64,000 nucleotides of DNA from Verrucomicrobiales bacterium (GTDB lineage: Bacteria > Verrucomicrobiota > Verrucomicrobiia > Verrucomicrobiales > DEV007): NCBI GenBank assembly GCA_029233965.1, contig JARGOP010000004.1, positions 41,218-105,217 on the forward strand. The letters run 5' to 3'. Position 1 is the stretch's first letter. Each line of letters opens with the position of its first letter. Shown here one piece after another: positions 18,793 through 27,049 of the stretch. The notes under the pieces were generated by a model that ran no database searches, had not been told where the DNA came from, and was given only the letters and a program-made list of their open reading frames with translations. A program made the translations under genes and the position numbers.

Positions 18793-18824
18793 CACACCGA
18801 TCGCCTGAGGGGAGATCTCTCGAC

Positions 18825-19388
18825 CTACTTCGCCGCCGACAGATCGAGCACGTAGCTTTCCTCCCCCGGAAACAGGGTCTGGATCCGCGGAACCGCCTCG
18901 TCATTTACGTGATTCAGAAAGAGCACGCTGTAGATGCCTGTCTTGTGCGCCTTGATCTGATAGGTCTGCACGGAGGAGGGAAGTTTCGTTTCCCAAACCG
19001 CGCGAATCACGACGGGGTCATCGAGATTTTTGAGCGGACGGCCCGCCAGGGTGGTGAACTCGCAGGTGAACGTGGGTTCCTCGACTCCTTCGGGAGCATT
19101 GAAAATAAGATCGACCCGGGTCGGGATGAATTTCCGGGCGAGGTCGAACATTTCCTCCTTCTCCTCCGCATCGCAGCGCTGTAGATACCAGTAGAGCATG
19201 TAGAGTTCCTTCTCCGGATCATCGGTAAAACAACGGGGATCGATCTCTATTTCAATCCTCGCTTTTCCATCCTGCTCGAAGAATGCCCAGACCGGTATCT
19301 CGGGAAGCGGATGCGCCTGCAGGGAGACACAGGACGCCGCGAGCCCCAGGACCAGGGCCGGAAAACGGGCGAAATGACTGATATTCAT
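18825..19388 (-). CDS. Secreted protein of unknown function
   Basis: ATG 19388 (MNISHFARFPALVLGLAASCVSLQAHPLPE) was preferred because it gives a compact signal peptide; the track start adds 17 residues. The 187-residue protein begins the mature part with HPLPEIPVWAFFEQDGKARIEIEIDPRCF, followed by mixed alpha/beta sequence and a beta-rich C-terminal half (FTCEFTTLAGRPL, GIYSVLFLNHVNDEA). It resembles small periplasmic proteins that start with a mature histidine, but no domain could be named. It is convergent with the SUMF1 gene, 32 bp away. Confidence 0.6.
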   Translation of the reverse strand: MNISHFARFPALVLGLAASCVSLQAHPLPEIPVWAFFEQDGKARIEIEIDPRCFTDDPEKELYMLYWYLQRCDAEEKEEMFDLARKFIPTRVDLIFNAPEGVEEPTFTCEFTTLAGRPLKNLDDPVVIRAVWETKLPSSVQTYQIKAHKTGIYSVLFLNHVNDEAVPRIQTLFPGEESYVLDLSAAK

Positions 19389-19530
19389 GGAGAAGGGCCG
19401 CAAGAGACTGAATGGTCGCGTTCTCATTTGGCTTGCCAAAAGCAGTGAAAAACGATCTACTCAGCCTAGGTTCTAGCGGAATTCCTCCGCGAGAACAAAC
19501 AGATTACACTGGCCACCAAAGAAACTTATC

Positions 19531-19815
19531 ATGAAACAAATTCTCGGAATTATCGCAGCGATCGCTATCGCGGCAGGTTCGGCCTATGCCGGATGTGGAA
19601 AAAAGGTAACTGACTCAGGCGAAGCGACTTCGTATGACGCAGACACCAAAACTCTCACCGTAAAAGGTGCCAAGAAGCCTTTCACGATCCAGGCAAGCAC
19701 TGTGATCAAGAATGCCGCGGGGGAAGAAGTCGATATTTCTACTCTCGAAGGCAAGAAAGTGGAAGTTGTCAGCGAGCACAACAAGGCTGACTCCGTTACG
19801 GAGAAAGCAGGCTGA
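19531..19815 (+). CDS. Small secreted OB-like protein
   Basis: This 94-residue protein has a signal peptide (MKQILGIIAAIAIAAGSAYA) and a 70-residue mature part rich in short beta strands (TKTLTVKGAKKPFTIQASTVIKNAAGEEV, GKKVEVVSEHNKADSVTEKAG). The pattern resembles small OB-like secreted proteins that occur singly in Verrucomicrobia and Planctomycetes. Function unknown. It is followed by two hairpins, the second a good intrinsic terminator, so it is probably a single-gene transcript with substantial expression. Confidence 0.65.
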   Translation: MKQILGIIAAIAIAAGSAYAGCGKKVTDSGEATSYDADTKTLTVKGAKKPFTIQASTVIKNAAGEEVDISTLEGKKVEVVSEHNKADSVTEKAG

Positions 19816-19826
19816 GCCCGCCCGCC

Positions 19827-19846
19827 GTCAGCGTTCGCACGCTGAC
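19827..19846 (+). other. Hairpin after the small secreted protein gene
   Basis: A 7-bp perfect stem (GTCAGCG / CGCTGAC) closes a 6-base loop just after the stop codon. It has no T-run of its own and precedes the terminator 14 bases later. It may stabilise the mRNA 3' end. Confidence 0.4.
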
Positions 19847-19860
19847 TGTAGCACTTTGCG

Positions 19861-19893
19861 ACACCCGGCGGGAAACCGTCGGGTGTTTTGTTT
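19861..19893 (+). terminator. Rho-independent terminator
   Basis: The stem ACACCCGGCGG / CCGTCGGGTGT (11 bp, one G-T wobble) with a GAAA tetraloop is followed by TTTGTTT. It ends transcription of the small secreted protein gene before the rhodanese gene, whose ATG is 29 bases further on. Confidence 0.85.
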
Positions 19894-19921
19894 CCCGGTT
19901 CCTTTTCCCAACTTCGAATCA

Positions 19922-20323
19922 ATGAAAACTCTTCTTACCGCTCTCGCGATCATTCTCTTCACATCGCTGATTGGCCTCAGTGCTCCCCCGGAGGATTTTC
20001 CCGACATCCGCGTCGATGAACTGGAGGAACTCATCAAAACCGGAGAGGTGATTCTCGTGGATGTGAACGGGTCCAAATACTTTGCCAAAGGACACATCCC
20101 GGGAGCGATCGATTTCCGGGCGCACGAAGAAAAGATCACCGAACTTCTCAGCGACGATAAGAGCCAACTCATCGTGGTCTACTGCGGAGGCCCCTCCTGT
20201 GCCGCCTATGAAACGGCAGCGTTTGTGATCCGGGATGCCGGCTACACGAACATCAGGCATCTTTCAGCGGGAATCTCCGGTTGGATCGGCGCAGGAAAAG
20301 AGACCGCGCGGCTCGACCAGTGA
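19922..20323 (+). CDS. Exported rhodanese-domain protein
   Basis: ATG 19922 (MKTLLTALAIILFTSLIGLSA) gives a signal peptide and a 133-residue protein; the longer ORF from 19712 runs through the terminator. It has one rhodanese domain: the strand VILVDVNGSKYFAKGHIPGAIDF and the active-site loop VVYCGGPSCAAYETAAF, with the catalytic cysteine in YCGGPSC. The usual closing segment is NIRHLSAGISGWIGAG. Periplasmic single-domain rhodaneses handle sulfane sulfur or bind oxyanions; the exact substrate is unknown. Confidence 0.8.
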   Translation: MKTLLTALAIILFTSLIGLSAPPEDFPDIRVDELEELIKTGEVILVDVNGSKYFAKGHIPGAIDFRAHEEKITELLSDDKSQLIVVYCGGPSCAAYETAAFVIRDAGYTNIRHLSAGISGWIGAGKETARLDQ

Positions 20324-20343
20324 ACTGCCGCGCCTCTTTCCCC

Positions 20344-20375
20344 TTCCAGCGGAAGGCCGCGGAACGCCGGGCTTT
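20344..20375. terminator. Possible terminator between convergent genes
   Basis: TTCCAGCGG / CCGCGGAA forms an 8-bp stem with one bulged base and a 4-base loop, followed by CGCCGGGCTTTT. It sits between the rhodanese gene (plus) and the dehydrogenase subunit gene (minus), where a terminator is expected. The T-run is short and offset, so the call is tentative. Confidence 0.35.
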
Positions 20376-20409
20376 TCCGTCAGATCTGTCCCCGGGAATG
20401 TAAGCGGAC

Positions 20410-21072
20410 TCACTCCTGCGGCTTGAGCTCGAGCCGGTCCAGAACTTCCTGCGGCGGCCCGTTCCACTCCACCATGGCCACGTTTCCCCGGTAGCCGATA
20501 TCTCTCATCCCCTCCGGGGTCGTGTAGTAACCGCCTGCGACGAGATTCCTCAGCGTGTAGAAAAAGCTCCCGGGAAATCTTCGCCGATCCTTCTTCGCTT
20601 CGATCGCAAGATCCTGACAAATCTTCAGCTGCGTTTCGGCATCGAGGGAAACAAAGTGGTCAACGCCGTTCCGTTTCGCCTCTTCTTCAAGCCAGTCGAG
20701 CCCTTTGAGAATGGAATTTCGATCCGGTTTCTGATCCTGATAAGGGGAGCTGATCCACTCATCAACGAAGTCCGGCACCCCCAGCTCGGACGCTGCGGGC
20801 GAGGTCTCATCCGCAGGCATGATGATATCGCTCAGCACGGTGACGAGCGTGCGCTGGGATTCCGAAAAGGTGAGCGGCCAGAGTTCGCCGGGTTGGTAGA
20901 CCTTTGTCAGGTCAGGGTCGGGACCGTAGCCGGTCGCCGACGGTGCGGCGGCGGCAAAACTATCACCCCGGCTCAAGGGGAAAGTTGCCGCGGCAGCGGA
21001 CACCCATTGGATCGCGGTGCGGCGGTCGATTCGCTGCGGGGAGCGGTTTGGATTTTTCTCGCTTCTAGCCAT
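20410..21072 (-). CDS. Gluconate 2-dehydrogenase subunit 3-family protein
   Basis: ATG 21072 was chosen because it overlaps the GMC stop as TGATG, which implies translational coupling. The 220-residue protein has a Tat-like leader (DRRTAIQWVSAAAATFPLS) and the family's core: SESQRTLVTVLSDIIMPADETSPAASELGVPDFVDEW, then KGLDWLEEEAK and a final FFYTLRNLVAGGYYTTPEGMRDIGYRG. Members are small partner subunits of membrane-bound, FAD-dependent GMC dehydrogenases and can carry the Tat signal for the complex. This fits the gene directly upstream. Confidence 0.85.
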   Translation of the reverse strand: MARSEKNPNRSPQRIDRRTAIQWVSAAAATFPLSRGDSFAAAAPSATGYGPDPDLTKVYQPGELWPLTFSESQRTLVTVLSDIIMPADETSPAASELGVPDFVDEWISSPYQDQKPDRNSILKGLDWLEEEAKRNGVDHFVSLDAETQLKICQDLAIEAKKDRRRFPGSFFYTLRNLVAGGYYTTPEGMRDIGYRGNVAMVEWNGPPQEVLDRLELKPQE

Positions 21073-22886
21073 CACACATTTCCTTTCTTCATTTCCCCGA
21101 TCAAATGGTCGGCGGCACGCCAGGCCATCGCCATGATCGAGAGAGTGGGGTTCTTGTCCGCCGTTGTGGGAAAGGTGGCACCGTCGGCAATGACGAGGTT
21201 GGGAACATCCCAGACCTGACACCATTTGTTCGTAACTGATTCCACCCGCTTGGCTCCCATGATCGCCCCGCCCACTTCGTGAATGATACTTCCTCCTACC
21301 TTGACCCCGGCAAGCGGATCGTCCTCATAAGATCTGGAGACCCTACCTCCTAACACTTCCAGAATCGATCTCATTGACCGCTGCTGATCGGCGACCTGCT
21401 TCAGTTCGTCATCGGAGAACTTCCAATGAAACTTCAGCACCGGAATTCCCCACTGATCCTTGACCCCGTCGGGATCAATCTCGCAGTAGCAGTCCTTGTT
21501 CGCCGCCATTGCCCCCTGCGCTCCGATCCCGATGAACGATCCGTAGTAGCGGCGGGCCTCCTCCTTCAATTGATGGCCGAAGGGGATGCCTTCGGCTTCG
21601 GAAAGGGAATCGAAGCTCCTTCCTGTGCTGAGCCGGGGCATTTTCCGACCGCTGCTGACGATGAACTTGTAACCACCCGGAAAATCGAGTTTACCGGCGA
21701 GTTGGTCGGCGGCCCTCCACCAGGGCACGTACGCCTGTTGGCCAACGGTGCCGTCTTCGTTGTGAAGCGGAAGATTCTCCAGCGCCGGAATCTGTGCGCT
21801 GAGACTGCTTGCAACGGAGTCGGTCAACCCCTGTCCCACCATCCCGTGGTCGTTCCCGATCCCGTCCGGGAAGGCTCTCGATCTCGAGTTGAGAAGGATG
21901 CGGACGGATTCCTGGGAACTCGCCCCGAGAACCACGGTCCGGCCTGAGACATGATGCTCGCCGCCATCGACCTTATCGATGTAGGAAACTCCGGTAGCCC
22001 GACCCTCGTCGTTGACCGTGACTTCATGGACCATGGCATTGGGAAGAATATCGAGATTCCCGGTCTTCAGCGCCGGTCGCAAAAACACGGTCATCGAATC
22101 AAACGCGGCTCCGATCGAACAACCGCGATGGCAGTCCGTCGCGAAGAAACACTTCGCCCGCATCCGCATATTCTCCGCAAGGAGGCGCTGCGCTTTCCCG
22201 TTTCCGGGATGAAGGATTTTCGGCAGGCGTTCGGCATCCTGTGTTTTTGTCAGGATAGCCCGATGCACCGGAACGATGGGAATTCCCAGCGTCTTCGCCT
22301 TCTCCCGGGCGAGCAGTTCCCCGGCGCGGAATTTCGGGGGCGGCAACAGGACCCCGGGCGAAGAGTCCGGCGAGTTTTCGATGCCCTCGCTCGCTCCGAA
22401 AATGCCCGCGAGCATTTCGACCTTGTCGTAGTAGGGCGCAAGTTCGTCGTAGGAGATCGGCCAGTCGTGCCCCACCCCCATCCGGGTGGCCATTTCAAAA
22501 TCGTAGGGTCCGTTGCGCAGGGAGACGCGGCCCCAGTGATTCGTCCGTCCTCCTATCATGCGCTGACGCCACCAGGCAAACTGCCGCTTCTCTTCCTTGC
22601 CGGCATTCGTGTAGGGCTCACCGGGAATGTCCCATCCCGACGCGATCGATGCATCGTAGAATCCGTACTGCTTGTCCGGGGTCCGCTCCGCCCGCAACGG
22701 AGCCATGTTGGGCGTATGAAACATCGCAGTCTCCCGGGTCGGATCAAACATTCTCCCGGCCTCCAGCACGAGCGTCTTGATCCCGGCCATAGCGAAGAGA
22801 TAGGCGACCTGACCTCCTCCGGCTCCGGACCCTACAATCACGGCATCGTAGGATGGTTGCGTTTCCTCTGGTGAAATCACGGGCAT
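21072..22886 (-). CDS. GMC-family FAD-dependent oxidoreductase (sugar/alcohol dehydrogenase large subunit)
   Basis: Start ATG 22886 (MPVISPEETQPSYDAVIVGSGAGGG) gives 604 residues. The FAD-binding motif GSGAGGG is near residue 18 and continues to LVLEAGR. The flavin-covering loop is RQRMIGGRTNHWGR, and a cysteine-rich segment FFATDCHRGCSIGAAF is characteristic of the GMC subgroup paired with subunit 3. The C-terminal active-site histidine lies in GGSIIHEVGGAIMG, with FPTTADKNPTLSIMAMAWR closing the fold. It oxidises a sugar or alcohol and passes electrons to the respiratory chain with its partner. No signal peptide is present, so export probably relies on the Tat signal of subunit 3. Confidence 0.85.
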   Translation of the reverse strand: MPVISPEETQPSYDAVIVGSGAGGGQVAYLFAMAGIKTLVLEAGRMFDPTRETAMFHTPNMAPLRAERTPDKQYGFYDASIASGWDIPGEPYTNAGKEEKRQFAWWRQRMIGGRTNHWGRVSLRNGPYDFEMATRMGVGHDWPISYDELAPYYDKVEMLAGIFGASEGIENSPDSSPGVLLPPPKFRAGELLAREKAKTLGIPIVPVHRAILTKTQDAERLPKILHPGNGKAQRLLAENMRMRAKCFFATDCHRGCSIGAAFDSMTVFLRPALKTGNLDILPNAMVHEVTVNDEGRATGVSYIDKVDGGEHHVSGRTVVLGASSQESVRILLNSRSRAFPDGIGNDHGMVGQGLTDSVASSLSAQIPALENLPLHNEDGTVGQQAYVPWWRAADQLAGKLDFPGGYKFIVSSGRKMPRLSTGRSFDSLSEAEGIPFGHQLKEEARRYYGSFIGIGAQGAMAANKDCYCEIDPDGVKDQWGIPVLKFHWKFSDDELKQVADQQRSMRSILEVLGGRVSRSYEDDPLAGVKVGGSIIHEVGGAIMGAKRVESVTNKWCQVWDVPNLVIADGATFPTTADKNPTLSIMAMAWRAADHLIGEMKKGNV

Positions 22887-22987
22887 AGCGGCGAGTCTCG
22901 GAAACTTTTCTCGCCGGGGCAATAGCCCGTTCGCGGAATCGAAAACGGCCTGACTCCGGAAACCCGCTTTTCCCTTCCGAAGCCCAA

Positions 22988-23827
22988 CTACCGCCGGGAC
23001 ACTTCCCGATCGAGCAACCGGTTGTAGATCTGCTGCCGCTCGGGCAATCCGAGGCCACGGTTCCGGTATTCGTACATCTTCACATTGATACTCTCCCGCT
23101 GTGAAACGGAGAGTCGTGAAATTTTCGAGACCACCTCCGGCGGTATCGCCTGCTTGTCAGGGTAGCCGTCCGCCTGAAATCCGTCGCGGATGTTTCGGGC
23201 GGCATTACGGGCATCGTCCAACTGGTCGGGCGTGAGGATTCGTGGATCCGGCCCGCCATGAGGACCTGTTCCACCGCCGGGACTTCCATTACCAATGCGG
23301 GTGGAAACCATGACTCCCTTCATTCCTTTCACCGGCACGGGGGCTTCTTCATAGCGAACCGAAAAGACTTCAGCTCCGCCGACCCTGACCCGCGCCGTTA
23401 GGGTCTCGATGTCGGATTCGTCCCCCTTCACCTCCACGAGCTGCCAGCCTTCGACGTTCATCTCCTGTGAAACGAGATAGGACTGATAGGTTTCGAGATC
23501 CAGCATCGTCGCGACGGTGTCGTCAGCGATCCGGGCGAGTCCGGTGAGGACGAGCGACTGGGAGATATTCAAATGACGGAGAAACGGCGACTGCTCGCGA
23601 AGATCAGCGAAATTTTCGGCGGAAACCGGAGGAGGAAGGAATCCGGAATCCCCCGGCGACGGAGCGTCAGAAATCTGACCGTGCAGAGGCGAAGCCACAA
23701 AAAACAAGGCGCCGCCGATGACCAGGATCGGAAGGAGCCGCTGACAAATCACATTCAAGCCGACATCGTCCACAAAATTCCTGATTCCGGCCAGTCCGAG
23801 ATTGCGGGCCTCTCTGTCGATCATCAT
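22988..23827 (-). CDS. Uncharacterised exported or membrane-anchored protein
   Basis: ATG 23827 (MMIDREARNLGLAG) has a GGGGAG ribosome-binding site 5-6 bases upstream and was preferred to the track start. The 279-residue protein has one hydrophobic segment (LLPILVIGGALFFVASPLHG, about 30-50), then a mostly soluble region with a beta-rich middle (QLVEVKGDESDIETLTARVRVGGAEVFSVRYEEAPVP). A glycine/proline linker (GNGSPGGGTGPHGGPD) precedes a helical C-terminus rich in Arg and Gln. No family was recognised. It is divergent from tldD (53 bp between starts). Confidence 0.6.
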   Translation of the reverse strand: MMIDREARNLGLAGIRNFVDDVGLNVICQRLLPILVIGGALFFVASPLHGQISDAPSPGDSGFLPPPVSAENFADLREQSPFLRHLNISQSLVLTGLARIADDTVATMLDLETYQSYLVSQEMNVEGWQLVEVKGDESDIETLTARVRVGGAEVFSVRYEEAPVPVKGMKGVMVSTRIGNGSPGGGTGPHGGPDPRILTPDQLDDARNAARNIRDGFQADGYPDKQAIPPEVVSKISRLSVSQRESINVKMYEYRNRGLGLPERQQIYNRLLDREVSRR

Positions 23828-23880
23828 CTGCTCCCCATTCCCCATTGCCACCGCCTTCCAAACCCGCTAGCCTCGGTGGC

Positions 23881-25503
23881 ATGCAACGACGTGATTGGTT
23901 AAAGGGCGTCTCCGTAACGGGGATGGGGCTGCTTTCCTCCCGCTGGGTAACGACCGTGGAGGCGGCGACCCTGGTCTCCGAAAAATTTCCCGCGCTGGCT
24001 GATCTGGCGCTTTCTTATGCCTCAAGCCTCGGGGCTTCGTTCGCCGACTTCCATGTCATGCAAACGGACTCGGAGTCCCTCTTTGCCCGTGAGGAAATGG
24101 TTCAGGGAGTGAATGCGGATTCGAGGCTTGGCTGCTCCGTCCGCGTCATCGTGAATGGCGCGTGGGGATTCGCGGCGGGAGAAAACCTTTCCGAAGAAGC
24201 CGTCAAAAAAATGACCGCAGCCGCCGTCGCCCTCGCCAGAGGTCAGGCCGGTTGGCGCGCTCACCCTGTCGAGATCGAGAGCCTCCCCGCTTATGACGGG
24301 AGCTGGGAAATGCCCATCGAAATCGATCCGTTTACGATCCCGCTGGAGGAAAAGGTCGGGCAACTCCTCGGCATCAATCGCTCCGCCCTCGGTGCCGGCG
24401 CGAACTTCTGCTCTTCCTACCTGCGTGCCGTGCGGGAGCGAAAGTGGCTTGCGAACAGCTTCGGGACCCGCATCTCTCAGTCCCGGGTCCGGATTAACCC
24501 GGGCTTCAGCGTCACTGTGACTGATCCCAGGCAGGGCGGCTTTGCGAGCCGCGAAAGCTTCCTTCCTCCACGCGCCGCCGGATACGAACACCTTTGCGAC
24601 TGGAAGTCGGTCGAGGAAGCTTCTCTTGCCGTGGAGCAGGCGAAGGAAAAAATGGCCGCGCCCTCTGTTACCGCAGGGAAAAAGGACATCGTCATCGCTC
24701 CTTCAAATCTCTGGCTCACGATCCACGAAACGGTCGGACACCCCACTGAACTCGACCGCGCTCTCGGGTATGAAGCGAACTACGCGGGCACTTCTTTCTG
24801 CACTCCGGAGAAACTGGATACCCTGCGCTACGGCAGCGAGATCGTGAATATCTTCGCGGACCGCACCGCTGATCAAGGGCTCTCGACGATCGGCTGGGAC
24901 GATGACGGCGTGCAGACCGCCGGCAAAGAGTTTCCCATCATCAAAGACGGCATCTTCCGGAACTACCAGATGGCACTCGGTCAGGCCGCGCTCATCGGGC
25001 GTGAAGGAGGATCGAACGGCTGCGCTTATGCCGATGGTTACGACTCCGTTCCCCTCCAGCGAATGCCTAACATTTCGCTACAACCCGGAAGAGACGACGG
25101 CGTCACGGTGGAATCTCTTATCGCGGATGTTGAAGACGGGATCTACGTCGACGGACGTGGAAGCTGGAGCATCGATCAGCAGCGCTACAATTTTCAATTC
25201 ACTGCACAGGTCTTTCACAAAATCACGAACGGTAAACTCGACGGCATGTACAAAGACGTCGCCTATCAGGGCAATTCGGTCGATTTCTGGAATGCCTGCG
25301 ACGGACTCGGCGGAAAGGACACTTACGAACTCGGCGGCGCTTTCAACTGCGGCAAAGGCCAACCCGGACAGGGAGCACCTGTCTCTCACGGAGCGGTCCC
25401 GGCCCGCTTTCGACAAATCAATATTCTCAACACCGCCGAGGAGTCCGGCAGGAAAGTGGCCTCGAAATGTGAATGTAGCGGAGGAGGAACAGCATGGGCC
25501 TGA
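23881..25503 (+). CDS. tldD: TldD-family metalloprotease with Tat-like leader
   Basis: ATG 23881 (MQRRDWLKGVSVTGMGLLSS) was chosen; the track adds 12 residues. The 540-residue protein has the TldD fold with the metal-binding HETVGH (TIHETVGHPTELDRALGYE, around residue 285) and conserved later segments such as TIGWDDDGVQTAGKEF and YDSVPLQRMPNISLQPG. TldD with TldE forms a heterodimeric zinc protease that degrades unfolded peptides and matures some modified peptides. The N-terminus looks like a twin-arginine signal, unusual for a family known as cytosolic. It overlaps tldE by 10 bp. Confidence 0.85.
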   Translation: MQRRDWLKGVSVTGMGLLSSRWVTTVEAATLVSEKFPALADLALSYASSLGASFADFHVMQTDSESLFAREEMVQGVNADSRLGCSVRVIVNGAWGFAAGENLSEEAVKKMTAAAVALARGQAGWRAHPVEIESLPAYDGSWEMPIEIDPFTIPLEEKVGQLLGINRSALGAGANFCSSYLRAVRERKWLANSFGTRISQSRVRINPGFSVTVTDPRQGGFASRESFLPPRAAGYEHLCDWKSVEEASLAVEQAKEKMAAPSVTAGKKDIVIAPSNLWLTIHETVGHPTELDRALGYEANYAGTSFCTPEKLDTLRYGSEIVNIFADRTADQGLSTIGWDDDGVQTAGKEFPIIKDGIFRNYQMALGQAALIGREGGSNGCAYADGYDSVPLQRMPNISLQPGRDDGVTVESLIADVEDGIYVDGRGSWSIDQQRYNFQFTAQVFHKITNGKLDGMYKDVAYQGNSVDFWNACDGLGGKDTYELGGAFNCGKGQPGQGAPVSHGAVPARFRQINILNTAEESGRKVASKCECSGGGTAWA

Positions 25504-26828
25504 CAAAACAAGAATTTGCAATACTGAGCGAAAAGGTGCTCGACATGGTCGAAGCCGACAGCGCCGAAGTCCGGCTTCAGGAAACGGAGGATCTCCAGGT
25601 CCGCTCCGCAAACAACGACGTGACCTCAAACGGATTCATCGATCGTTTTCAAATCGGCATCACGGTGAGCTATGGGAAGCGCTCCGCTTCGATTGAGATC
25701 AACCAAACCGAAGACGAAGCGATCCGCGACGCCGTGAAGAAAGTCGAGGCGATGGGCAAGCTCGCCCCCGAAGATCCGGAGCACCTCCCTCCCGTCGAGC
25801 CGGGCGAGTATCTCACTCCCATCACCTTTTCCGAAGCGACGGCCGCGATGACTCCGGAGGAAGCCCTCGCGCAGGTGCGACCGGTCATCGAGCAGTCCCG
25901 CGCCGCCGGGGTCGAGAGCGCCGGATACCTCGAGCGCTCCGTCGGTTCCTCGGCTCTCGCAAACACAAATGGATTGTTCATTCACCAGCAAAGCACGGGA
26001 GTGAAGTTCTCGGTCACCGCTCGCGCCGCGGAGGGTCGCGGCTCAGGATGGGCCAGCGCCCAGGCGACTGACCTCGCCAACTTCGATCCCGCTCCCGTCG
26101 GTGAAAAAGCGATCCAGAAAGCGCTCGCCTCGCGAAATGCGAAAGAACGCAAAGCAGGGCGAACCACCGTCGTCCTCGAAGCGCCGGCAGTTCGCGATCT
26201 TCTCTCGATTCTCTCGTGGAATCTCGGACAGCGTGGCTTCGACGAAGGCCGCAGCTTTCTGAACGGACTCGTCGGCGATGACGGAGAACTTATCGGAAAG
26301 CAACTCTTCGGCGAAAACGCAACGCTTTACTCGGACCCCCTCTATGAGCCGGCCCCGTGTGGCGTTCACTCGGACGGGATTCCCCGGGAAAAAACCATGT
26401 GGATCGAAAACGGGGTCGTGAAGAATCTCATGGTGCCACGATACTGGGCGCAGAAAAACGGCACGGATCCGGTCCCATGGCCGGGAAATCTCATCATGCC
26501 CGGCGAAGGGAAGAGCACGGAGGAACTCATCGCCGGGGTGGAGGATGGCGTCCTCATCACGCGGCTCTGGTACTTGCGCCAGGTCCAGCCGCAGACCCTG
26601 CTTTACACCGGACTGACGCGTGACGGCACCTTTGCGATCAAAAACGGCAGGGTCGTCGGCCCCGTGAACAACTTCCGCTTCAACGAGTCACCGGCGAATG
26701 TGCTGAAGAACATCGTCGCGAGCGGAAAGCAGGAGCGCGTCCTCGGCAGCGAAAGCGACTCGCCGGCACACGTACCGGCCCTGGTCGTGAAGGATTTTAA
26801 TCTTTCGTCGGTGTCGGAGGCGAGCTGA
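25494..26828 (+). CDS. tldE: TldE/PmbA-family protein, partner of TldD
   Basis: The 444-residue protein starts within the end of tldD (10-bp overlap), which supports coupled expression of the heterodimer. It matches PmbA/TldE in domain order: N-terminal TKQEFAILSEKVLDMVEADSAEVRLQE, middle RGSGWASAQATDLANFDPAPVGEKA, and C-terminal LIMPGEGKSTEELIAGVEDGVLITRLWY followed by TRDGTFAIKNGRVVGPVNNFRF. It lacks the HExxxH site, as expected for TldE. It has no signal peptide, in contrast to TldD. Confidence 0.85.
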   Translation: MGLTKQEFAILSEKVLDMVEADSAEVRLQETEDLQVRSANNDVTSNGFIDRFQIGITVSYGKRSASIEINQTEDEAIRDAVKKVEAMGKLAPEDPEHLPPVEPGEYLTPITFSEATAAMTPEEALAQVRPVIEQSRAAGVESAGYLERSVGSSALANTNGLFIHQQSTGVKFSVTARAAEGRGSGWASAQATDLANFDPAPVGEKAIQKALASRNAKERKAGRTTVVLEAPAVRDLLSILSWNLGQRGFDEGRSFLNGLVGDDGELIGKQLFGENATLYSDPLYEPAPCGVHSDGIPREKTMWIENGVVKNLMVPRYWAQKNGTDPVPWPGNLIMPGEGKSTEELIAGVEDGVLITRLWYLRQVQPQTLLYTGLTRDGTFAIKNGRVVGPVNNFRFNESPANVLKNIVASGKQERVLGSESDSPAHVPALVVKDFNLSSVSEAS

Positions 26829-26840
26829 CCTTCGTTCCCC

Positions 26841-26900
26841 GTTGCGAAGAACCGGGAGGACAACTTCCCCGTTGTCCTCGATTCGCCGGTCTTTCGCAAC
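26841..26900. repeat. Nested inverted repeat after tldE
   Basis: The inner arms GAGGACAAC / GTTGTCCTC are perfect around a TTCCCC loop. The outer arms GTTGCGAAGAACCGG / CCGGTCTTTCGCAAC pair at 13-14 of 15 positions. Together they can form a roughly 24-bp stem, 12 bases after the tldE stop. There is no T-run, so it may be a processing or stability hairpin, or a REP-type element, rather than a terminator. Confidence 0.7.
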
Positions 26901-26937
26901 AGGGCCAGCCGTCTTCCATCCATCGGACACGACATCC

Positions 26938-26970
26938 CAACAGGGTCAGACCCCTGACCCAACCCTGTTG
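26938..26970. repeat. Intergenic palindrome CAACAGGGTCAG...CCCTGTTG
   Basis: CAACAGGGT (26938-26946) pairs with ACCCTGTTG (26962-26970), and inside it GGTCAG pairs with CTGACC. It lies between tldE and the MATE gene. Related AACAGG...CCTGTT palindromes occur at 44526-44558 and, more weakly, near 45735-45765, so it may belong to a small REP-like family. Confidence 0.55.
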
Positions 26971-27049
26971 AATTCCGGTTGCTCAATTTCGGGAAGAGCG
27001 AAGGGTATGACCTTTCCGGGCACCTCCCCCCTCGTCCGGTTTCACCCCG

